In this document: piece by piece, positions 55,191-64,000 of the stretch | Layout of the letters: each line of letters begins with the position of its first letter | How positions within the stretch are numbered: the first letter of the stretch is position 1 | Origin: Dendrophyllia cribrosa | Taxonomy: Eukaryota; Cnidaria; Anthozoa; Scleractinia; Dendrophylliidae | Direction: 5' to 3' | NCBI GenBank assembly: GCA_024195265.1 | Contig: JAJLRJ010000004.1 | Span: forward strand, 5,609,159-5,673,158 | Length of the DNA: 64,000 nucleotides | Translations under genes and position numbers: made by a program | The notes under the pieces: model-generated | Told to the model about the DNA's origin: nothing | Database searches by the model: none | Seen by the model: the letters and a program-made list of their open reading frames with translations, nothing else

Positions 55191-56409
55191 GTTTCGTCTG
55201 CACGAAATCGAATTTAATTTGCATATTATTGGCGCGAAAATAGGGGTGTGACGTAATGGTTCATGCATCGGGCTGGTAAAATAAACAGTTCTCAAATGAC
55301 TGAATAGTCTGAATTCCACAATGAATTGTTATAAAAGGTGACAGGATGACAGGCCTAGCAGAAGTCTTAATCCTGCCTCATGTCGCTAAAAGCATTTCAG
55401 CCTAGCTTTATACAAATAACTCTACCACAAGAACGTACCTGAGCTAGGGATTTTTCCTTTCAGCTCAAAATAAAGATATAACAGGCTTGTTGTTCTAAAT
55501 GTTGTCGTTTCTTTGATCTTAGGAAAAAATCTCTAGCTGTGATACTGACAGGAGAAATTTACGCTTTCCAGAGCCGTTTAGAATATTTAGTTAATACGCC
55601 ATCGTTTGTTTGCTAGCTCTTGGAATTACATTGGAGCTTCTTTGGCTCAATTTGAAAGAGTTGCAAGATCACTGAATAGCCGCTTTAGTAGGAATAATTC
55701 ACTGCTTAGTATCGTAATTTTATGTGACCGCAACGGTTAGTAAACTTCTGATATAGTGTTTCTTCATCACGACTTCTAAGATCCAAGTCTTATGCGATAG
55801 TCACGGTCTATATTGGAATAGTGGCATCTTGCAATTGTTTTTAGCTCCTCAGAGTTTACATAATGTGTTTCTCGGAGCTAGGCAGTATCTCCATTGTCAG
55901 AAGTATGGCGTCATTGCATCCGGTTTGAAATATTTGAATCTCCAGTATTTTTTGTAATTCTGTGTTTCTATCAAGTTTCCCGGAAAATGACGTCATGAAA
56001 CTTAGCGCCCTCTGATTGGTCATCAATGCTGCCACACCCCCGACACACCGCCGACCTAAAAACAGGTCGGTAAAAAATAGCGCGCTGCAGGCGAGAAAAG
56101 TCCGTTCTCCGCCCGACCGCCCAAAACGACAAAACGAAAAACGGACTTTGAGAAAGTCTACACGTAAGGCCAAAGAATATTTTTTTAATTTCTAAAGGCA
56201 AAACACTTGTTCCTCACGGCCTCAACATTCGCGAAGAAATATACTAATTATTCATTTTTGTATTAGTTTCCTTTCATTGTTTTCTGTATATTTTTCATTA
56301 TCAGCTATTTTTATTTCTATCATTGTTATTTTTCTAGGCGTAGCTCTACGTATTTCCGTTGTTGCGTCATGTCAACTATATATAAAACGCCAATGTAAAT
56401 TTTACCTCA

Positions 56410-56465
56410 TTGTAACTGAAGAAGGCTGGTTTGGCCAGCCGAAATATAGTACACCTTTTAAATTT
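56410..56465. repeat. GAAGAAGGC...GCC hairpin motif
   Basis: GAAGAAGGCTGGTTTGGCCA forms a hairpin with GCCGAAATATAG, similar to the Penelope-tail-like motif in carboxylesterase intron 3. Probably another element end. Confidence 0.4.
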
Positions 56466-56688
56466 GTATCTACGTTGTATCGGTCCTTGCTTCTATAGTT
56501 TATTATTCACTTGTTAAACCGATCAGATCGCTATTGATCCAACGTACACCAGCAGGATTGTCGTCCACGGTTACGTGCTTGAACTTCTCTTTTAGTTGGC
56601 ACTTGGCGGACACTTGAGTCCTGATCTCTCGGCGATTTCGGATCAATCATCGGTCGATGGCAAATATAGTTACTTAGTTTGTTTCAGC

Positions 56689-59600
56689 ATGTCTGTTGCT
56701 CACGTTCAAGATGGCAAATGGTCGTGGTTTGTTTGCTTCTCGGCCACGATTTCGTGGTTCGCAGCTATGGGATTTGTGTTTAGTTTTGGAATCTTCTTTC
56801 CTGTATTCATGGAATTTTTCAAAGAATCGAGGGAGAAAACCGGTAAGAACATGCACTAAGTTCTAAATAATAAAATACTTTTGTTTACTAAACTGAACTA
56901 CAGTCGAACCTCTCCTTACGGACACCTCTCTAATATGGACACCTCTCTAATACGGACACCTCTCTAATACGGACACCTCTCTAATACGGACACCTCTCTA
57001 ATATGGACACCTCTCTAATACGGACACCTCTCTAATACGGACACCTCTCTAATACGGACACCTCTCTAATATGCACACCTCTCTAATACGGACACCTCTC
57101 TAATACGGACACCTCTCTATTACGGACAGTTTCCTATGTCCCGACAAAATTCTCACATAGTTTCTTTAAAAAAGACCTCTATAATACGGACCCTCTCTAA
57201 TACGGACAACGGACACTAAATCTCGGCCCTAAACTTAACCTCTTTATTACGGACACTCCGGTGATCAGGTGATGATAGTTTGAGTGAGTAATACAATTTC
57301 CTGTTTGTGGTTTCATAAACATAATATCGAAAGACGTTTTCAGAATTGTACTTTATATTACTTTTTCACATGCAGCATTGCGTTGTAGTTCGTTTCGTTT
57401 CATAAAACAGTGATTCGACCGTATACCTTAAGTAGCTGAGAATTTTACATTGTAGTACACTGCTGATAGACAGTGTCTCAATGCTGTATATTAATCAATT
57501 TAGATGCAGTTAAAAGACGAGTGTGGGCCTGTTTTTAGTTACTGAACAAAAACTGTCAGTGGAGTCTTAAAAGTGACGTCATCGTGGTGACCTCTATAAT
57601 ACGGACACCTCTCTAATACGGACACTTTGCTCTGTCCCTTCGGTGTCCGTATTAGAGAGTTTCAACTGTAATTGATATTACTTGCAAAGGATATGAAAAT
57701 ATAAGTTCAAAATAGACTCAATCGTACTAAAATTATTATGTTGTGTTCCGTCCGTCTTCTGCGTCCTTGCGGCTGAAAACGGCAAATTTTGGGCATTTGA
57801 GGGTTGGCTGGAAAGTACAAACGTACGCACCGATCTTATCTTGTGTGAGACCCCTGTGGGAAAAATTAAAAAAGATCGCATAGAAAATATATAAAAATTT
57901 CCCAAATCCGGTTGAAAGTATCGCAAGAACATCTTTCCCCGCCAACAGTGCCTCCATAGCTTGAGTCTGTTCCGGTTTCAGCGATGTTGTTAGTTTGGAA
58001 TTTTTTCCAGACATGCATGAAGTTTGGCAGCCATTGACAGAAACTAAAATTGTGGTCGAGTGTTGATAGCGGCTGGCGCGATTTTGACAGATGTTGACAG
58101 ATTGCCATGGAATAGCCAATTAGAATATTGAGTTGTGAGAGCAACGCATAAAGTCAAAAGCTTGGGCTATGTCTGTAGTCCCTTCTTTTTTCTCTCTCTC
58201 CGCCGCGCGTCACGCCTTTCTCGCGTGGGGTGATTTTCACGCGCGCTCGCGTTTCGCTCGCTCTACTATCCCTGAGGAAAAAGGAGGGACTTCTCGTAGT
58301 CTAGAAATATTCTTGCTTTATTGTCGGTACTGAGAATAGTGTTTATATGCTTGCGTCGAGGCCGTTTTCACGGTGAAATAAGAGCAGTTATGCTTGTGCT
58401 TGCGCTTGTGCTTGCGTCGCTAGTGAAAACCAAGCTTTATCAGCAAAAATTCACAAAACATCACATAACATCGATCTAAAAACTAATTGAGGCATTTTGG
58501 GATTGTTTGAAAAGTTAACGAGATAATCCATTAAACCGATCTAACATTGGTAGCGCAAATGGTGTTTGACCGTAATCCCCTTTAAAGACTGATTGTTTTT
58601 AAATACACGTCAATTAAAAATATGTCAAAATTCATGATTTACAATTGGGCTGCAATTTTTGCCGTTATAATTCAAAGATATAACTTAACAACAAAACGAA
58701 GCTACGGCAGTTTCTATTTGTTGCGGATGTAGTGATCACCAAATGACGTAACGCAAAAAGATTGAAGACACTAAACGATACTTGCACTACAGTAACCAAC
58801 AATGCGTTTCCGCAACACCCGGAAATACCCATAATATTTAGTTATCTTGTAGAGCACATCACAGCCTATCTATTAGTCAAGAGGTAAAATCTTTTCGAAA
58901 TATAGTTAACGCCATAAAAACCCAAGACTGTGGGAATGGGGCGGTTGCAACCACCCCTCCCTCTTGTACCACACGGTTGAGGTATCATTTGTGTGTACGT
59001 CTGAGGGTCACGATGCTACATTTTCCCACGGTTCATGGTTGACGGTAAGTAATCCCTAATGCTCTGATTTACGATTGTAATTAAGCCATTTTACTCCAAT
59101 GTTGTTTGTTTTGTAGCCTGGGTCGGCTCGCTTTCCATAGCTCTTATCTTCTTCGCTGGACACGTGTCAGGAGCCCTGGTGAATCGATTTGGCTGCCGCT
59201 TCACCACCCTACTGGGGGGATTCCTGTGTACGTTAAGCCTCGGCCTTTCCTCCCTGGCAAAAAGCATTATCCATCTGTACATAACCTATAGCGTTCTATA
59301 TGGCCTGGGCACTAGCTGTGTGTTCTCAGCTAGCCTCGTTATCATAAGCAAGTACTTCAAAACGAGGCGATCCGTGGCACTTGGGATTGTTATGTTGGGG
59401 CAAGGAGGAGGTGTCCTTATTTTGGGTCCCTTATTACAGACCATGATAGACGCCTTTGGTTGGCCTAACACGTACCGAATAATGGCCGGAGTAGTGCTGG
59501 TGTTGTTTTTGTTTGGACTGACATACAGTCCCAACGTACAGAGTGAAGAGGCCGATAATGCCGCGGAAGAGGAGAAGAAGAAGGGCTGCTACATTGATGT

Positions 59601-61599
59601 ATCGGTGTGGAAGGAACCCAAGTTTGTGGCCGTTTGTATATCAGCATCAATCATGATGTTCGGTCATTATGTGCCGCAGATTCATTTGGTAAGTGATCCT
59701 TATATGGACGGTACCATACATGGAACTGTTAGACCTGTACAAAATCGAAGCGCGTGTTCTAGCCATTTCTTAGTTGTACTCGTGGAGGCACAACTCGTTT
59801 TTAAATGGGGGGGGGGGGGGGGGGGGGGGGAGGGGATACTGACACTTCTAGTTGTTTTAAAAAACACAAGTAGGTACCGGACCTCTGAGTTCCGATGGCT
59901 AATTGACTGATGGACTGATAGGCTGACGGACGAACCAGCTGACTGCAATTATTGTTTTGCAAAACGCTGTGAATGATAAGTTGTAAAATTCATTTAATAA
60001 TTCATAAGGAAAATGCAAAAGAAATGAAAGTTTAATGAAGGCTTGCAATCCTAATACAGAACAGCTATGAAATGCTATGGATGCCATGGATGTATACCGT
60101 GGTTTTAACTAATTAGCATTTTGACTTTCAACAATTTTCAACACGACGTTCGTGTCCTTGTTGCATCAGGACATTCACTCGCCTTCGGTTCGTGATTGGA
60201 AATCTGATACAACACGGCCGCTCATTTTGTAAAGGCTACTTACAGGGCAATGGAGCCTGGACGAGGCGTTGCTTTCTTTGACTGCGATTCATAAGCCCAA
60301 ATCTCGCATTCTTAAAGGGACCGCGTTACGAGGCCTATGCAGCGTCCAGATTTCATCTATTTTGGTTACGAGGGCGCATGCGCCAGTTTCTCGAATCGAA
60401 ACTTGAAAAGTTTCGCCTAAATTTTTCAAGTTGAAGTGTCAAATTGAAAATGGCTTGGACTAGTGGCGGCGGTCACGGTGCAAAACGAAGAAACTCGACG
60501 CCATTTTTGAAATTGATACTTCAATTCAAAAATTTAGGCGAAACTTTTTAAAGTTTCGATTCGAGAAACTGGCGCATGCGCCCTCGTGACCGTGTCCCTT
60601 TAAACCACGATTTTCCCGTCCAGTATTCCCACCAGTCAGTGTTTGTATTCACTCTCCTCTTTTTTCATCAGGTGCGGTATTGTCAGGATATCGGCATCAC
60701 TCCCGAGGCAGCGTCCAGACTCTTCATCTATTATGGTCTGGCTTCCTGCGTCGGGAGACTGGTAACTGGTCGGCTTTGTGACTTCGAGAAGGTAAACACG
60801 TTCTATGTGTATCAGGTGGCCGAGTTAGTCGTGGGAGCTGGAACTTTGCTCGTAACCTTGGCGACGTCATATCTTCACATGGTAGTTTACATCGTGATAT
60901 ACGGTCTGTGATGGTATTTTTATAACAGCCCTCAATGTTCTTCTCCTGAGTTGTGTCAGCCCAGAGAAAACTCCCGCTGCCATTGGATGGGAGATGCAAG
61001 TAAGCTCGTTGTTTTTGGCCAGCGGTCCTCCAATAGCAGGTTTGTCTTTCTTCCCTAAAGTTCTCGACAGTGAAATATCTTTTTGGAAGGTCTTAACCCT
61101 TAGTACTTAATAATCTTCAGCTAAGAAATGTCTCCTTTTCGTAACAAGGGACAATTGATGCCTAGCGGTTTTGAAAGGATCATAATGTCGTTTGTGTGCG
61201 AAAAATAGCCAGTTGGTATTTTCGGAAAGACAATGTAGCTAGAAATATCTGTCATAAGACTAGTCCTCAAAGCAGACGAATTTAACTACTAGTAGATGCA
61301 CGGGGAAGTTTAAGCAAGAGTTTTTCGGGGCAATGAGCCAGAGTAACTCTGCTTGTTCTTGCAATTGAGTGCTCTCCAAACTCCCATCATGCTCACTATG
61401 GTAGATCATTTTCTCTTGGCGTGGACCAATTCATAGTGACAGACCTTTATTCAACTTTCGTCTGCAGGTCTCATAGCTGACTCTTCGAACTCTTACACGC
61501 ACGCGTTTTACATGGGCTGGCGCTGTAGTGATCGCAGGAGCATGCATCCCATTTTTGTTGCTCTGCATCAAGAAGAGAGTTCCTGGAATTGATCTTTGA
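56689..61599 (+). CDS. SLC16 monocarboxylate transporter-like protein (4 exons, two apparent frameshifts)
   Basis: Exons 56689-56842, 59117-59688, 60672-61039 and 61468-61599 have GT/AG borders. The N-terminus carries the SLC16 signature as DGKWSWFVCF before TM1. Exon 2 spans TM2-TM6 with the family motif YFKTRRSVALGIVMLGQGGG, then an acidic cytosolic loop (SEEADNAAEEEKKK). Exon 3 has TM7-TM10 and exon 4 the last helix (ending KKRVPGIDL). It would carry monocarboxylates or a related substrate across a membrane with protons. Exon 3 loses frame at about 60,908 (stop TGA in the conserved YG-x-CDG region), and exon 4 has one extra G near 61,515. Both restore downstream family sequence in another frame. 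So this is either a recent pseudogene or has sequence errors. Intron 1 carries a pogo-like element and intron 3 a MITE. Confidence 0.75.
56901..57668. mobile_element. Tigger/pogo-like MITE with TA duplication and internal 17-bp array
   Basis: The ends CAGTCGAACCTCTC and the complement of CAGTTGAAACTCTC are flanked by TA. Inside the left end, about 14 copies of a 17-mer (ACCTCTCTAATACGGAC) form an array that is an expansion of the sub-terminal sequence. The right end has the inverted GTCCGTATTAGAGAG. Confidence 0.8.
57790..58144 (-). pseudogene. RecQ-like helicase fragment (transposon-associated)
   Basis: The - strand frame contains LKPEQTQAMEALLAGKDVLAI, then LSTGFGK, the Q-motif region and Walker A of a RecQ-like helicase family that is abundant in cnidarian and fish repeats. 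The frame decays right after GFGK and no further helicase motif is present. Remnant only. Confidence 0.55.
60318..60602. repeat. MITE in transporter intron 3
   Basis: Arms of about 100 bp with GGCGCATGCGCCAGTTTCTC and TTTCGCCTAAATTTTT inverted around AAATGGCTTGGACTAGTGGC. The right end reads the complement of TTTAAAGGGACACGGTCACG. It ends about 70 nt before the acceptor of exon 3. Confidence 0.75.
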
Positions 61600-61934
61600 T
61601 CCACGGTACGATCCAACCACGGAAGAGATCATCGAAACTACTGATCAGACAAAATCTGTTGACCTGGCCATGTGACTTGCCTTTCAACACGGGGTGGGGG
61701 TGGGGGGGGGGGGGGGGGGGGGGTGGGGAGAGGCTATCATGCCAGATATCGAAGGGGAGAGTAGGTCTTACTATGGATAAGATATTGTTGTCCTAAAATG
61801 ATTGTGCTGATTTTTTATAATAGCAGTATCAGGCAAATAATGAAGAACTAATTAAGCTGTAAATTGAAGCTGTCATAACTTATACACATTATCATATTCA
61901 TTACTTCACGGGTATAATAGAACTCACAATTAAC

Positions 61935-62260
61935 CTAAGTTGCACCGGAATCGCAAAGGTCATAGACCCTATTCATAAATGGCGGCCGGTTTATTATTCT
62001 TTTATATTCATGCTAATTAGCCCAACTAGCCTCGTTAGCATGTGTAAAATTAAAAAGAAATTTTGCTCTAAAATGAGGCTAATTGGGCTGATTAGCATGA
62101 ATATAAAAGAATAAATAAATCGGCCGCCATTATGAATAGGGTCTATACTGAAATGGGTTCGAATCCCGTCGAGGTCTGATTTTTTTTTAGCCTCAAATTG
62201 CGGCTCTTTCAGTTGCTGCATTACTGCGACGATCTCTTCCTTTTTAATTGGAACATTTCA
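61935..62260 (+). repeat. tRNA-derived SINE-like repeat split by a MITE
   Basis: GGGTTCGAATCCCGTCGAGG at 62,155-62,175 is a perfect B-box/T-arm consensus followed by a T run, and GAATCGCAAAGGTCA precedes the MITE, as in SINEs with a tRNA-like head. The MITE at 61963-62145 separates the two parts. No intact tRNA fold is possible, so it is not called a tRNA gene. Confidence 0.45.
61963..62145. repeat. Hairpin MITE with AGACCCTATTCAT ends
   Basis: The ends AGACCCTATTCATAAATGGC and complement carry GGCGGCCGG and a long inner TTATATTCATGCTAATTAGCC palindromic pair. It is flanked by TA-type bases. Arms about 75 bp. Confidence 0.8.
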
Positions 62261-62454
62261 CTGTCACTTTGAAGGTTTTATGGAAAGGGGCGTGTGCTGT
62301 GTGGTTACGAAGCTCAGGAGAGGGTTTCCGTATGCGTTTTTACAAAAGCTTTAATCTTGTTGATCTGATTACTTTGAGTATAGTCTGGCTGTACGTAAAG
62401 CCACACACAGACTTAGTATCCTCTTTAAAGTGTGTAAGGTGTATATCAGGAATC

Positions 62455-62595
62455 GGTTGCTCAAAAGGTGGATAGCGCTATCCATAGGATGCAAAATAAT
62501 TAACAATAGTAACAAAATATTACTAATTGTGTTATCCACTGGATACTGGCAGTAGTGATTTATCTGATGCATAGCGGTATCAATCTTTTGAGGGC
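62455..62595. repeat. Second copy of the GGATAGCGCTATCC MITE family
   Basis: TTGCTCAAAAGGTGGATAGC at the left and inverted ATAGCGGTATCAATCTTTTG at the right. Related to 8172-8308 but diverged. Confidence 0.65.
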
Positions 62596-62792
62596 TAGGT
62601 ACTAAAATACTTATACTTACAAGTATATAAAAACACTTATTTAGTTTATATGAACGGGTAGGGAACCGGTGGGAATTCTTGAATCCCCGGCCGGGACTCC
62701 CCAAGTGTTTGTATCATGTCCGACTGAAAAAAAAAAAACACAGAGCGACATTTTTGTCCGATGCAAGAGCTTATTAGATCCGTTGGGTGCTA

Positions 62793-64000
62793 TGCTTTAG
62801 CTTTAGATCTTTTCTAAAGCTAAGAGCGCCAAAGGCAGCTCTGAGGTAGTCCAAGTGCAGTTGCGTCAGAGTATGGGCGAATGTTTGTTGACGTCATTGT
62901 TTACATGTTGTTTCCGTCAGTAGCATATGAAGTATTATAAATTTACCGTGAAGAAAGCACCGTTCTGAATACGAATTCACTTCAAAAGTTGAACTTGGTA
63001 ATCTATGCAATCGTTAGCTCTTTTTCGTGTAATCTATTTCTTGTAATATCAGCTATCCAAAACTGCAAAATTGTTGGGAGGGAAAAGCGCTAATGAGCCA
63101 TATGCATACATTCTTTGTAAAGTTTTTAAAACAGCATTATATTGTACAAAGAGTAACTATCTAGTATATCGGGCTCACATTTTCAGAGAAAGCTTATTGT
63201 GATATGCTCTTTCAATATCCAGAGTTGATGTTTTAATAAAATATATTTTGTAGTTCGATTAGAAAATGAGGCGCTTATGCTAATGACGCAATAATTGAAA
63301 ACAAAGATTCGCCTTTATCTTCAGGATCAAATGCCTTTGTAAAGAGACTTATAGCCGGGGGGGGGGGGTACTCCGGTGTACTCCCCCCCCTGGGACCGAT
63401 AGATTAATATAGCTAGATAATAAGCCACCAATGATAAAAATGCACAAACATTTATCAACTTTGCGCCGTCACTGACTTCGTTTCGGAGATGAGGTGTGTA
63501 AAAAAAAATGCGTGATTTTTATCAATCGGCTGTTGTTACTTTCGAGAAAATGATTAAAATGGAGTGCACAGAGAAAACACTTTTAGCCGATGACGTTTTT
63601 TCAAAATAATATAAGAGGTGTATTATTCTACCTGTAATACACGTAGTAACTAATGAGTTTTCTGTCAATTTAAAGCGGTTTTCACATTTGCCGTATAGTT
63701 TTTTTATCTTTCTGACTTTTGTGTTTACATTGCATGTTAAAAAAAATTTCTTATTTTCATTCAGTGCATTATTTTATTCCATGTCATTACAAACTAGTAA
63801 TATTTATTAATAATTGTTTTCATTAAAGTTTCCACAAAAACCCCCTTGCTGCACCCCTGGGTGTAAACGGGAACTCATTGATTGGTGATCAAGTTGGCTT
63901 GATCGGAAATTTGATCGAAAGACCGTTGAAATACGCTGATATGATATGATGAAAATGGGAATACATTCCACTAAAGACAAATTCGGCTAACGCATTGTTG
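62793..64000. repeat. 1.2 kb interspersed repeat, copy B (cut by window end)
   Basis: Direct near-identical copy of 1076-2320. It includes a shorter poly-G/poly-C block near 63,357-63,390. Non-coding. Confidence 0.85.

Noticed and set aside
62155..62185. tRNA gene
   Set aside because: Only the T-arm/B box is present, the 5' half does not fold and a MITE splits the unit; better explained as a SINE.

Overview
This is a repeat-rich stretch of animal nuclear DNA, most likely from a cnidarian and probably a stony coral or related anthozoan. The reasons are short exons with GT/AG introns, large carboxylesterase and SLC16-type families, many fold-back MITEs, Penelope-like and LINE remnants, and a large Polinton/Maverick (adintovirus-like) element. 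The species call is inference from repeat style and gene content, because no lineage marker gene is present.

Layout. Positions 1-2.5 kb hold minisatellites and copy A of a 1.2 kb repeat; copy B closes the window (62.8-64 kb). A host immunoglobulin-type surface or secreted protein gene runs from 3.7 to at least 10.9 kb, with four exons visible, one of them a 24-nt microexon. A complete carboxylesterase/cholinesterase-like gene on the + strand occupies 12.9-19.0 kb (five exons, catalytic triad intact). From 19.1 to 25.3 kb lie LINE remnants, one split cleanly by a 2,965-bp foldback element that itself carries nested MITEs.

The main attraction is 27,723-46,441: an 18.7 kb Polinton with terminal inverted repeats and a probable 6-bp target duplication. 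It encodes protein-primed DNA polymerase B, a chromodomain integrase, packaging ATPase, adenain-like protease, double and single jelly-roll capsid proteins, a fibre-like protein, a parvovirus-type phospholipase A2 domain, a VLTF3-like late transcription factor, a DUF5679-like zinc protein, a PPxY-bearing protein and a family of HTH-repeat proteins. Replication genes (PolB) sit at the left end, packaging and fibre genes run leftward from the centre, the virion module runs rightward, and integrase and regulatory genes are at the right end. Many reading frames begin at a TAAAATG-like start. Two places (33.1-33.7 kb and 40.17-40.59 kb) look broken by a nonsense or frameshift change.

Positions 46.4-56.5 kb are non-genic, with MITEs, LINE pieces, a PIF/Harbinger-like insertion with a TAA duplication inside a LINE, and a Penelope fragment. 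A host SLC16 (monocarboxylate transporter-like) gene runs on the + strand from 56.7 to 61.6 kb, with two apparent frameshifts in its last exons. Stretches where I see nothing genic are 2.5-3.1 kb, 5.7-6.5 kb, 11.2-12.1 kb, 26.5-27.7 kb (apart from a possible noncoding exon), 48.2-48.8 kb, 50.7-52.3 kb, 55.2-56.6 kb and 58.2-59.1 kb.
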